Below, piece by piece: positions 33,800 to 47,700 of a stretch of 64,000 bases of DNA. The stretch spans positions 9,543,001-9,607,000 of the forward strand of contig NC_090703.1 of assembly GCF_040954835.1 (NCBI RefSeq), read 5' to 3'. Every line of letters starts with the position of its first letter. Position 1 is the stretch's first letter. The notes below the pieces were generated by a model, which did not search any database, had not been told where the DNA came from, and saw only the letters and a program-made list of their open reading frames with translations. This stretch comes from Lepisosteus oculatus (Eukaryota > Chordata > Actinopteri > Semionotiformes > Lepisosteidae). The translations under genes were made by a program, and so were the position numbers.

Positions 33800-35630
33800 C
33801 AAGCTGTGGTTAGTTGGGACTTGTTTAGCACTAATAGGAGCTTAAATCCTAACAGGAAAAAATAATGTATTTACTAGATACATCACACTATAGTATGTAT
33901 ATATAATATCTCAAACTAGTACTTTGCACAAGTCACAGATGTACAAATTGTATTGCTTCCAACGGTGGTCATACACTTTACTTTCACAGATATCCCCGTT
34001 AGACCGATCCTGTCGATGACAAACGTTGATCAGCATAATGAATCTGCCATTCTTATGTCTGTTTAGTGAAATGTTAGAGCACCCGCTGCAAAAAATGCCA
34101 TTTCCCCACTAACTTTTTCAATCTGTTGATCTTTCCATGTGAATCTGTGAACTTGTTGTGGTCAGTGTAGTAAATCTGAACTGTGAAAATTTCACCAGTA
34201 AGCCAATACTTAATTGCAACAAAGATGTGGTTCTGTATACCATATTTCTGTATACAATTTTCTGTATACAATATAAAAACACAGATGTTTATATGACATG
34301 TGGAGTTTTCATGTTTTACTGGTGTGGGCGTGGATTATCCCCAGATGCTGTAGCGTTTTTGATGGATAGAACATGATTTGAAATACACAGCTGAATTTGC
34401 CAATTTCATTGTCTATGTCCAGTATTTCCCCAACAGCACTAGAGAGAACCCACTGTCTCTCTCTGACACAGAGAGAGGGGTATCGTTGTGCAGTGTTTGC
34501 AGGCAACCTCACGAACAGTTGCTGTCCTCCATTTAAAATGTCAGAAATGAATATTCACTTTTCAATTTAGCTTCAAAACCAAGTCTTCGCTGCATCAGTA
34601 AAGTAATTCAGTTGTGCCTGGTACCTTAGCACAATTTGGATTTATAATAATGGATTTATAATCTAGAATCAAATTCAATTAGGAAAGGTGATGCCTTGAT
34701 ATAATGATTTATCTTTTTTAATAAAACTATTGGCAGATGTGCCTTGACACTCCTATGGCACCTAGAAAATACACTTTAATTAGCTGATACAAAGATATAA
34801 CAGTGTGTAGTGTGTGTGTGGACATGAAAATATATACAACATATCACATATATTTGAGAATGAAAACAACCCCACCTCAAATTTTCTGAAACACTGCATA
34901 TTTATTGGCAATACGTATTTATATGAACAATTGTATTTCTTTTGTAATTTTATTCAATGGCATACTACAGACCTTCATTTACATTTGTTCTGCATGCTTT
35001 ACATTTTGTTCTACTTGTATAACTTATAAATGAACAATTGTAACTGCAAGACCCTACAAAGCCAAAGACCAGTTTAAGAAAAACAGCCAAGTGGTAAAGT
35101 GACTAACTATAGCTGCACTTAGAAAAGCGTGAAAATTATATTAAACCTAAGGTCTAGATGATAAACATATCATGTAGACACCTCAGTTACACTATAAAGA
35201 ATTACTGTGGTCACTGGACTTAAATTTCACATTTTATGCTCTGCTACCAGAGCATCTAATCCCTGCTGCTATTCAGTTATTGCTCAGCTCCTGCAGCGAG
35301 AGGTAATTTGTTATTAATGCATACCTAACAGCAGAACGCAATCATGAAGTGGAACCCTCTACCTGTTAACTGCTATGCCCCAGGGTTTGTGGCTACAAAT
35401 AATTGAATCTGTTTTCACAGAAAAGGTGCTATATATAGCTCTTCAATTAATTCCTGATTATTTGTTTGCGTTTAAAATCAAGTTAAAAAATAGCTTTGGA
35501 ATCCTTGTCATAAAAGCTTCTAAGTACTGATGTCGTACCGGCTTAGACAGTATTCCTCTTTTATGCTGTGAATAGATGGCACCAGTTCAAGAACGGCCAT
35601 ATGAAAAGATCCATTCTTCGTTCTTCACGT
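33800..35630. other. Receptor-ACSS1 intergenic region
   Basis: AT-rich stretch upstream of the receptor start and downstream of the ACSS1 3' end. Contains the short direct repeat at 34218-34249 and no supported gene. The receptor promoter, read on the minus strand, should lie at its left end; no clear core promoter motif was identified. Confidence 0.5.
34218..34249 (+). repeat. 32-bp exact direct repeat, copy 1
   Basis: aacaaagatgtggttctgta followed by taccatatttct is repeated exactly at 36587-36618. Just downstream of copy 1 the 'tctgtatac' phrase recurs twice more in tandem (about 34247-34272). The two copies lie either side of the ACSS1 3' end. Origin unknown. Confidence 0.6.
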
Positions 35631-35636
35631 CTCCTG

Positions 35637-35642
35637 TTTATT
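35637..35642 (-). terminator. acss1: ACSS1 polyadenylation signal
   Basis: Minus-strand AATAAA about 120 bases past the ACSS1 stop codon at 35759-35761, a usual distance for a short 3' UTR. Confidence 0.5.
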
Positions 35643-35758
35643 TTTAAACATATTTCATTTTCTAGACAGGAGAGGGTCAGAACATGGTGCTTCTCAAGTT
35701 ACACCATGTCAAAGGCGCGATCTGGTATGAGTGGGAGACTCACTGTTTCCCCTCAAGG

Positions 35759-38700
35759 TTATTTGCTTTGGTTTAAATCCAGGAGGAGCCTGCGCCCCTC
35801 GATAATCTCCTCTACAACTCTCTGGTCGTCCAGTGTAGTGAGGTCCCCTAGTTCATCAACCTTCCCTTCCACAATCTTCCTCAGGATGCGGCGCATAATT
35901 TTCCCCGAACGCGTCTTGGGCAGCCGTTTCACAACCTGAACAAAGTGAGTCAGACCAAATGTTTAACTAAAAATACAAAATCATCCACTTCCGAGTACAA
36001 AGATGTGATCAATATTGCCTTAAAGGCTTTATGCTTCAAGCAATACATTCTTAGAGAAGTTTTTGCTTTGAACAACCCACAGTACACGCATTGCAGCTGC
36101 CGGGCCTGGATTGGACAGAAGGCTCCATCCGGAACCTCTCACACGGCTCTGCTGCCTGTGATGTCATAAATGAGGAGGGGCCAGAAGGTGGGCAGGGTCT
36201 GAGAAGTTCACCTATATTTCCTGATTATCTCCCTCGTGTGTGGTCGCGGTGATTGTAAAAAAAAAACATGGAACTCGTGATTTTAAAATCTGGTGGAAAT
36301 GTAACAAAATAAATAATAATGGTAAAAAATACCTAAAAAAAACTGAAATTTAAATTGGGAAAGGTTTGCTCATTTAACACTAGGGAGTAAAAGGATGCTT
36401 CCAGACTGAATGAGAGGGGATGACCAATGACACCTAATCATGAATTGTCTATGTATGAAAACAGCTATGTGCCTCAATATTCGACTGTTAACAACAACGC
36501 TACAAAGTAAAACATAAGAGCAGCCAGGATCATGCATCTTGATCATGACTGACCATTTATCATTATCACACAGGTACTTCTCTTGGAACAAAGATGTGGT
36601 TCTGTATACCATATTTCTTAATTAGTCACATACATATACATTTTCTGCCTCAACATGTCTCCCTAATCCTTCATCTACAAGAGCAAGTCCTGGGAGACTA
36701 ATCTGCCTGCTCACTCAACGGGACAGATACATGTATATGTAGGCATGGACTAATGCTTAATGACCCATTGCACTAATCTGCTACATTTACTGCACAGAAA
36801 TCCATTACAACAAATCTCTTTTAATAACATATATGTATTCATTGATGGGAAGAGCTTGAAAATGCAGTATTAGACCATTTATGAAATGGAATGGCATTCT
36901 TCAGCTATTATTTATTGCACACATCACGCGGTTTTAATTTCCACATAATAAATAGGAGTACAGAGTTTACCACGTTACAATGGAAAACCAATGTTGTAAT
37001 ACCACACCATCAAGGAATACCAGAGTGAAGTAGAAAATATCAACACAGATATTACTGTCTAAACAGTCATGATTCAAAGCCCAAACTCTTAATTCTTTAA
37101 TAAGGTTTAGCTGGTATCTTGGTAGCTTCACAAAGCCAGTGTATTAAAAGAAAACTGCTAAGGTACAGGGCTGAAACAGCCAGGGGACATTCTGCCCTGG
37201 AAACTCGGCGCGTGTGTGTACGTGTGTGTGGATGTAGTGGAGCTAGTTTGGGCTCGGTGACATCATCGCCCTCCCTGTGCATAGCAGGGACCTCAGCCGC
37301 CTGGGCTGAGGGAGGTCTCCTTTAGCTCACTCGGCTGGTTCCCTGTTGTATTACGCCGGAGACCTGGGTTTGTGGGACGAACCGGCGGGGTGGACCGGCG
37401 AGGGCATGAGCCCGCGCGGAACCGCGATGGTCACATGTGCGTGCCGTTTGCTTACCTGGATGTAGTCAGGAGCAGCATATTTTGCAATCGTCTTGGAAAC
37501 CATGTCCTTCAGTTGCTGGGCCAGGAGGGCCTCTGGTGTATCTACTTCCTCTTTCAGTACTACAAATGCGTAGACACCTGTAGAACATCGAGGAGTGGTT
37601 GAACTGTATCCTTTAGAAGATGATTTGTCTTCTATGTGCATTGCATAAACCTTTATCATTCACTAGGTCGATCTTGGTATTATTGCCCTAAACATTCAAG
37701 TAAAACCATCTGTGTCATAGTTCAGTTATTTCACAAAGCAAGTGTAAACCCATGTTAATCCAAGTTATATCGTTAGCTCAGTTTAATAATTTGAATTCCT
37801 GTTAAGATTAAATTGCCAACTGTGTTCAATCCATTCCCTCATTAAAACCACAAACACAATATCTTTCCATTTTAAAGTGTTCCATAAAGCTGAACGTTCA
37901 GAGATGGTTCAGTTTCACCAAATCTTTTCTCTTACCTTGTCCTTTCACATCATGCGGATAACCTATAACTGCTGACTCTGCAACACCATGACACCGATTC
38001 TGAAAGAGACACAAACACAGCAGGCTACCAGATTGAAGAAGGAGAATGGCATTTCTTGCCTATATGTAGCTTTTTTCATCCAGGAGTCCAAAGCACTAAA
38101 CACATTGGTCACCCACCTCTGTGATGCTTATGGGTCAGCAGCCCTACTACACATCACATTATGCTGAGAAGCGAAAAAACTGTCGACAGAAGTTGTAAAT
38201 CTAATTAAAAGTTCTTTATGGAGTCCAGGCTGTAGAAGCCCAGAGTTAAAACCCCTACGCTTACAAACAGTGCCAAGTTCTCAGGACACCAGTTTAACAT
38301 CTTATCTGAAGAACAGCACCTCCTTCAGCACAGTGTCCCTGGTCACTACACGGGGATACAGGACAGAATTTTCTGGTCATAAGCACCAGCTACCGGTCCG
38401 CAAACACCACTTACAGCAACAGCCTGGTCTTCCATCCCAATACAGACCAGAATTTACCCTGCTCAGCTTCCAAGATCTTTCTAAGATCTGACTATATGAA
38501 CAAAAACAAAATGCGAACTGAAGTATACGGTTATTGTTACCTGGTTGTAAACATTCAGAATCTTTAGAAATTCAAATGTGATAAATGCTTTGAGCTACTC
38601 TGACGAAAAAGATATTCTGCTTCTTTTGGACAGAAGAAACATTTTTTAAATCATAGAAAGCAGAGGGTCAGGCTGCAATTACTCACCACCACATTCTCGA

Positions 38701-41700
38701 TCTCCGCAGTTCCCAGGCGGTGCCCACTGACGTTGATGACGTCATCGAGGCGACCGATAATCTGGTAATAGCCTTCCTCTGAACGGTACGCGCCGTCGCC
38801 GGTGAAAAAGTGATCTGGGCAACAGCAGAATGATGACTTCACTTCACAACATAATTAGCATTTTAATATCACCCTGCATCTCACAACTGTCAGCGCACTG
38901 ATGCTAAGCAGGCGTGAGCCTGGCCAGTACCTGGATGTGAGACCTCCTGGGAAAAACTAAGGCTGCTGCTGGAAGTGGTGTTTGTGGGGCCAGTAGGGGT
39001 GCTCACCCTGTAGACGTAAAACCGAGGTCCTGACTCTCTGTGGTCACTAAAAATCCCAGGGCATTTCTTTAAAAGAGTAGGGGTGTCCTGGCCAAATTTC
39101 CCATTGGCCTCTACCAATCATGGCCTCCTAGTAATCCCCATCTATGAGTTGCCTTCACCACTCTGTTCTCCTCCCCACTGAGAGCTGGGGTGTGGGGAGC
39201 GTACTGGTGCACTAAGGCTGCCGTCGCATCATCCAGGTGGGGCGGCACACCAGTGGTGGTGGAGAGGATTCCCCATTACCTGTAAAGCGCTTTGAGTGGA
39301 GTGTCCAGAAAAGCTCCATATACAGTAAGTGTTAGCATTATTACACTAGTATTGCTCCAGGCTATCACTGCTCCTGTGTTGCTCTTCACTACAAATCTGA
39401 AAAAGTTGTAAAAGAAACATTCTCCGATATGAACGTTTTTATCTTGTACCTGGGTAAGGCTTGCAGTAGGTCTCTATGAATCTCTGGTGATCGTTGTAAA
39501 TGGACCTGGCCATACCAGGCCACGGTTTCGAGATGCAGAGTGCTCCCGAAGTGTTGTTAGCAGACATCCTATTACCCTGTTTTTAAGAAGAAAAAAAATA
39601 TCCACTGAAACTGCAGTTTCCCCAAGTCATTTTTTCACAACCATAACCCAAAAGTCCTCAATAAATATTCTGGTGACCACAGCCCTGTATGTCTTATTGT
39701 TCCCCCTATATCATCAACAACTTGGCTGGTTTGGTAAATAATTAGCTTACTAGTAACAATTCACATTGATATCATTACTGAAAGACCTTACAGACCCCGT
39801 GTACTGAAAGCACGCATTCCTGCTGACTTTGTAAGTAGTGTTTTTAACAAATGGAACTACAAGTCTTTTGCTTCATACAGATGATTACTTAAATAATGCG
39901 CATCCAATTTAAAGTTGACTGGAGTAGTCGTTTGCTATTGATATTTGTATATAGTGCAGGAGTACAGTAGATCCAGTGTATTTTCAGCCAGGATAAATCA
40001 ATGGTGGGAAACTATCCCTAAACTACCGATAATGTAATTCACAGATGTGTGCAAAGCAAAGTCCGGGGTTCTATTAGGTTTATCCAAGAGCCCCAGTATG
40101 AGTGTGTGGCTGCTCTTGAGCTACGCCAGGAGTGTGCAGATCACTCGTCACCTTGCTGTCCATCAGAACGGGCTGAATACCAAAAAAAGGCCGCATGGCC
40201 ATGGTGGGGATTATCTCGGCCTCAGGATCGGACGGTCTGGGAGCGATGCAAATCCCACCAGTCTCTTGGGGAAGGCAAGGACAGGAAAAAGTCAGGGATC
40301 ATCATGGCAGATGTCAATTAATTAATTACAGTTATGTTAAGTAAATTAAATGTAATTAAAATAGAATTATACACTGTAAATCAATTATCTGATGACACTG
40401 CGCTTGCAGTTTTCTGACTCTTAATCTCCTTCCTGCAGAGTTTCCAGTTCAGGGGTGATCTGTGATCGAGAGGGAAATTCTCCTCTTGTGCCAACAGTCT
40501 GCTGGTTGTGTGTGTGTGGCGGGGGGGAGAAGGAGGGTAGATTTGTCTGTGATTTTCACTGTACCAGAATGCATCCATAAATGTACTATAGATCTGTTAA
40601 TTATTAATAATGTCATTTACAGCTAACTGCCAAGCCTATTAAACTGCAAAAAATTAAAACCATTATCCCTCTTATTTAAGCATTACTGTGATGGAGTGTT
40701 GGGGTCATATTATATTATACAATCAGATAAAAGCTTTGTAGGGTTTTATTATTAGCATTTGTCTGTATAAGAAGGTAATTACATTTCCTCTGTGTAACAC
40801 TGTTAGTACATACAAGTCCCACAGTGATATTATATGAATTTTCAGTTTAAAAAACTATTCCGTCCTTTCGTCGGAAGGTGTTTTAAAAAATCTTAACGTA
40901 ATTTGTACACATTACAAAAAAACAATTTTACTCTTCAAGAACAGTTTTCTCAAGTATTCTAACTCTGCACTATTCCAGAAAAAAATCCAATTACTTCCCA
41001 TATGAACATTGATTTCAAGGCGAGAATGTTGACTTGAATTTTATCGTGGAAACATCAGTATACTTTGCATATTTAGAGATTTCCACTTGGAAAGGTTTAG
41101 GGGAGACTGTGAGGTGCCGCCCAGGTGTGAACTAACCTCTCCGTCAAGTGTGAAAGATAGATCTGTCTCAGTGAACGTTTCTACACATGAAAGGCACAGC
41201 TACAGCTCTCCCTGCAGGGACCACTTAAAAAGAACTGTATAAACCAGTTTTTCACATGCATTCCTTAAGAGTATAACTGAAGGATTGGAAGCAGACGTCA
41301 AACTGTGACAATATCTTCTTGCGTTACTGTATAAAAGCCACACTTAAGGTCAACATCACGCCTGCTTATATCAGAAAACCATCTGGAGTGAATTCACTGC
41401 ATAGGAATGTGAATTCTCCATGCCAGTGAACAACAGAGAGTAATGGGATACAGAAACCTATTTCCTTGCTGAAGCTGCCAAGTTCTTACAGGACTCTGCA
41501 GACAGCTCATTCCCTTTAAGACAATGCCTGATTGGCGTCAAAAGCTGTTCTGCAGCCTGTTTTAAAGTGCATGAACTCTACATTACAGCCTTTCCTTGCT
41601 GCTTGGAAGGCCATCAATTCTGTTGTCAGTCATCCAGATCTGGACCCGTAAAGCAAACCGCAAAATGTACTGCCAACAGAGCAAGAATAGCTAACTAAAC

Positions 41701-44700
41701 CAAAAAAAAAACACAAAAGAAACGCTACAGTCAGAAAATGCAAAAGCCATACTTTTCTCAAAAAGAAAAAAAATCCTCCGTAGTATCTGTATTACAGTAG
41801 AAATTAAACAGAGTTATGTAATAATGTATCTGAGCTGGCAAGTGAATAAAAATGGTGCAAATAACATTTTAAAACTGCAGAAGCACGGAACAAAAAGGTA
41901 GTACTGTACAGATTTTTTACAGCTGAAAAACAGCTCAAACAAAGTAACAAGTAAAGGTTTATTCCATGCTTAAAAGAGAAGAACCGAAACGTTTTTCAAG
42001 GAGCCTTCACCTTGTACTTGTTACTTTGCAGCCTACGCATGTTGAAGCACCTACCTACTTGAACGACTTCAAACAAAGTAAGTTATACAATTTTCAGTGG
42101 CTAAACTGAAGTCCTGTGTACTGCTTCTTTGCTCATTGGAGAACTAACAATTTCAAATGTGCACACAGGGCACAGATTAAGCAAAGCTAGTTTCTTCCTC
42201 AGGGCCCCACCCTCTCAGCGCTGAGAGCTGCAGAGATAAAAGCTGGATCTGTTTACCTGTTTGCCACCAGGTGTCCACGACAGGACATCTCCCATCTCCC
42301 ACAACCCTGAAATACCATTCCCAGGCTTCCAGATTGATTGGCTCTCCCACTGGGAACAAATCAGCTTAAAGGTTAACAAATATCTGCACTTTTGTCGTTA
42401 GGATTGAACATTTTTCTGCAGAATAAAATGCACAGGATGTAAATGCACACGAGAAGATATCAGTTATATAAGATATCAGGAAAATTACAGAAATCTATCC
42501 GGAGGGTGAGACAGAAGCTCACAACAGAATAATTAATTTGTAGGAAACTACTGTTTTATCAACTGTTTTCAATCACAATGTGTGTCACTGCAAAGAGTTC
42601 AATCTTCACAGAAATATCTGATAACGGTACAATCTGCTCCAGACAGGCATTCAATTCCATTGATTTACAGAAAACAATAACCTGGAACCAAAAGTCCTGT
42701 GGGAGATCTTTGCAGGAGGCACAAACTGTGTTGTGTAAAACTTTATGTTAACAGTAAGGCGCCACTCAGTTTATGAGATAAAGAGCAGCACCACACTACT
42801 GCAATTCAAAGTAGTTTAAAATCCATATCTATATGAAGGCAGTTAACCTACAGTCTTGCAACATTATAGTGCAAGATATTCCATATTCATAGAAAATAAA
42901 AGAAGCACTGTTTTTCATATTTTGACAAAGAGTAATGCTGTCACCCAAGAATATTCTAAAACCCGTAGCCCAGTAATTTGTATTTAAAGGACTCTATAAA
43001 CACACTAGCCATTATGAAAATATTTCAGAAAGCATAACCCTACAAGTACTTCATACAGCATTTCTATGGCATTTAGAATTATTGGCTGTGGACCTCTCTC
43101 TGCTGTCTATATCTGAGAAGTAACACAAAGTGATTTGTTCATCAGATTCATCGGCAACAACTGAGCTGCCTAAAAAGGTCCTATAAAATCTGGCATACCT
43201 GAGCCTAGGGTTTTAAGAGACAATCTGTCGTATTTTTTCACCCAGTCATCACCATATTTCAGCAGAAGCCGAATTGCTGTTGGGGCTCCATAAAACTGAC
43301 TGATTTTTAACCTCTCCACGGTCTCCCAATACCTGCCTGTGAGGAGACAGAAAACCACCAAAAACATGGAATTTCAAAGGCTCTGGGTTACTGTAAAAAA
43401 AAACACCTTAACTTCTCCTGCACGCTCAATTAAGTATACATTACTTAAGAAATCTAACCATGGTACTCAGATTTCTGTATAAAAGCTGTTTACACTGTTT
43501 AAGGTACTGTACCTTACTCAACTGGCTCTTTACTGAAGGAGCAGACAGGCACAATCATGTTTTGTTATAATGTTGCTCTATTCCTCTCTGTCATTTCCTC
43601 TTCCTGCTTTTTCAGCTAAAATTCATAATGTTGTGAGAACATGAGCTGTGTTATTTGACAGGTTATGCTGAATGCCTCCTTTGTACTAGTATTCTGATCA
43701 TAAGAGGGTCAGAGCTGTCCTTCTCACCTGGATTGGGGTACACTGGAGTGCTTTCAAACAGGACTGTAGTTCCTCCATTGCAGAGTGGACCATAAACAAT
43801 ATAGCTGTGTCCCGTGATCCAGCCAATATCAGCAACACAGCCAAATACATCCCCATCATGGTAGTTAAACACATACTGCAGAAAAAAACATGGCAGTGTC
43901 ATTAAGAAGGCTGGACAGAGAGCTGGCAGCTTTCAAAGATACAGGTTGCTTTTCTTCTGCAAGTATGACAAAAGAAAAATAGATCAGGGCTTCATAATCT
44001 GACCAAACCTACTCATGAAATAATTAATTAATTTTTATTACTTGATCACATCATAAAAATCATTCAGTGGATGATTTTTCATTTCTGATATTTGACATAG
44101 GTACCCATCAACTTGTCGAGAGAGGGGGCTTTATCAAATTATTTAACTCAATTTTTTCAGCCCAAAAAAAACAACAACTTTTGTTTCTGATCGTGATGCA
44201 AGACAAAGGCTTCAGCTCACCTTACAAAAAACTGTAAACCTTCAGCGGGAGCTGGACAGAGAAACAAAAAGCCTTGTGGTATTGAGAAGTTCATGTGCTT
44301 CCAGAATTACTCTATATTTCCTGGCTACTGAATTACCAGAGCAAAGTATGGGATTACATTCGGGGATAAGCCTCTTGTCAATGTTTATAGAAGATTTGCA
44401 TTTCCATTGCTTTGACTGAGAGCGTTTTTCCCCACCACAGACTCTCTGTCTATTATTGAGGCGGGTATTAACTAGATTTGCCCATCTGATACATTTCAGG
44501 ATATTACTTACAACCATAACCTGAGAAACAATTAGTATCCTTAGAATACCTTTCATAAAGCGTCTCAAGTGTTATGTTTTTCAAAAACACATTACTTATT
44601 TTGTATTCCATTAGGTGTTGTGTTGCCTAGTTTATGCTGTCAGATGGTCCCTGAGGTGTGTGTGTGTGAATTAACCAGGTACCCTTTGCTCACCTGCAGA

Positions 44701-47700
44701 TGTGGATCTGATATGGTGTTGAAAGACACTTTTTTGGCACTTCTTCACATAAAGGGTGGTGGGAGTAGGGAACAAGTTACCAAGCCATGATGTTGAAGCC
44801 GACCGTTTTCTATCAGTAAACCTTACACTAATTGGCTAGTAGTAGTAAATCCAGATGGGCCAAATTAATATGGTTTTAATACAGAATATGTGGTCAAAAT
44901 GTCCTTGGCTGTTCTTCCCAAAACAACAGAAAATTCATTGGTTCAAAAAGAAAACTACAGAGAAAGTGTATGTCACTTTTTAAAATGCATTTGCCCTTTT
45001 CCAACATGACTGTCGAATCACCAGTGTTAATCCTGATGGTGGTTTTATAAATGAGATTTAAAAATGCTGTCATTGTTTTTAAGGGGGTAATATATACAGC
45101 TTAATTTTATAAATCTGTCTAATTTTCTATTTGTCTGACATCAGAAATGCAACCTGCTGAACTTCAACATGCTTCTCTGGCATGATTAGGCCATGAAGTA
45201 AAGCCTAACTGCTCTAATGTCAATACTTGATTTATGTCTGTAGCCAATAAAAGAAAAATGCAGATACATAAACCAAATGAGACTGGTACCTGACATGTTG
45301 CACAAGTCTTATGAAACTCTACATTACTTTAAATCTGTTTTAGAAAGCTAGATTCCCAGATGCTATATATACAGTGTGTGAGTGCAGTGATCAAAGAAAG
45401 AAAAACTTCCATCCCATGATTGCAGCAATTACAAAAATAAACAGAAAACACTTTTTTGGTGGCGAAATTAAGTGCTATGACCTTTTTGTAAGAAGGGCTC
45501 TGGAGTAAGTAAATAAGACCTTGTTGCGTTGCAACAATCACTGGCTGGCCCATCTGTGGGGGTGGAGAGATTAAAATGAATGTGGGTGGCTTCCATCTGT
45601 CTGAGTATTATGATTTCATCGCTGTGCAAAGCAGTCATTTTTTTATGTTACATACAAGAATCCACTCTGCAGTATAAAAGTACAGATATAATTTCATTCT
45701 CCTACCTGAAAGGGTATTAAAAGGCATTCAATGCTCTGCTGTAGAGTGGGACCAACACCATTATTTGTTTCTCAAGTGTTTGCTGGCCATGTGTTCAGAT
45801 CAGGAAAGCTTGGCCTGCTGTCTCTGGGCCAGCTGCACTTTTCTCCCCCTTTTACTGGATTGCAAGCGGTCTCCACTCTTGACGCGAAGGCAGCTAAATT
45901 ACTTTTCAACCCGTAATCCGCAGGGCCCGACTCCTACATTAGCACAACACTTTTGCCATTTCCACCGAGAGAGAAAGCCTATCAGTCTGACAAGACAGAT
46001 TACTGCACACAGTAAGGTGGACTACTTACACTCTTACTTACAGGGCAGGACAGAGGGCCTCAAGTTACTTCTTGCAGACATATAAACTATTTCAGCAGGT
46101 CAGTTAGACAGACACAGAGCTGCGTCTCTGGTGCATTAGGTAATGTGTGCTGCTGGCAGGAAGAGGTGGCGAGTTACCCTGTGTGTCAGAGATGTGTAAA
46201 GCAGATAGCCAGCCTGCGTGTGGACCAGGCCCTTGGGCTTGCCAGTGCTCCCAGAGGTGTACAGCACAAACAGAGCGTCCTCACTCTCCATGGCAACAGG
46301 CTCACATGTCACGTCCTCCTTCATCATCTCCTATGGAAACAGAAGCTGCACTTAGAACCGTTTGCACTCTTCTCCACAACCTTGCCATTTCAATCCAAGT
46401 TCCAGGCAAGCTGAGCTCGCCTTTGGTTTTCAAAGAAGACTGATCAAGAAACATCGTGCCCATAAGATCATAGCTCACGGAGCATAAATCCTCAATATGA
46501 TGATCATGATGAAGACAACTGAACTAGACTATAGGGTACAGCTGGCATCATCCATCAATGAGGCTTCCTAATCACCCATTAGTCACCAGAAGCAATTCCT
46601 CATGATGTTGTTAGTCTTGATTTTTAGTGGCAAGTTCTACCAAATGGAAGGATTACTATCTTCTTCAAACAGGGTGGCAATGTCACAAGTTTTTTTCACT
46701 GAACACAAGACCGTTCATGTTCCATAGTTATCAGGATTAATGATTAAACATCATTCAGAGCTAAAGATTATTAACCAAGAGGTATTTACTGTACAGGACA
46801 GACTTGAAGGGTAAAAAGAATAATGAACAAGAAACATGAAGCTCAATGAATGTTTAGTCACAGCTAGGACTGCCTCTCCTTGGTTTGGAACAGGAGGAAT
46901 ACTGTTGCAGTATTGACCAACTAATACTAAGGCCATTAACAGTGAGGACAGATAGAAGAGCTCCAAACAGAGTACTATGAAAACATTTTTTGACAGATAC
47001 ACTGCTCTTTTCTAACTGTCTGTGATCTACATTTAATATGAGGTCAGCTTTACAATCCTCCCTGAAGTCTACAGTAAATTAGAAAAAGAGAAACATTACT
47101 GTACCTCCTCCAATGGTACGTCTTTGTCCGTCATGGCAACTGGATTCTCCGTTCTCATGGCGACGAGGACCCGCTGCACTGAGGGGCAGCTCTTGATGGC
47201 CTGATCCACTGTCTTCTTCAGGTCAATCGTCTTGCCTCCTCGCAGGCCCTGGTTCACAGTGATCACCAGCTTGGACTGAGCTTAAACAAGGACAGCAACC
47301 AGAGGAGTCACTAAGGATTTGAACCCACTGATTTTTTTTTGCGTTAAAAAAAATAAGGGGTTATACATTGTGCTTTCCCTGACAGATACAACTATATTGT
47401 ATACAACTACAATGTTATTTACTTCTCACTGTGCCCCTGTTCAATATTCCCAACTTGAATATTCTGATGTAATTAAGTTGTTTTATACAAAGTTTTCAAA
47501 CATCGCTTTATTAGATTCATAGAATTATTTGTTTTCTATACTTTTAATGCTGATGTGTAAGGTAAATTCAGAAAATAAGGATTCTGCTACAAAAGTTCAA
47601 TGAATAAAAATATGCCTGGCGAAAGCCCTTTTAGACACAAAAGGAAAAACAGAGTGTGTATCTTGAATGAGGCCAAAAGTAATTTTTTTAATGAGACACA

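Noticed and set aside
40047-40325. Two 90-aa plus-strand frames
   Set aside because: Antisense to ACSS1 exon 9 (40264-40152) and its flanks.
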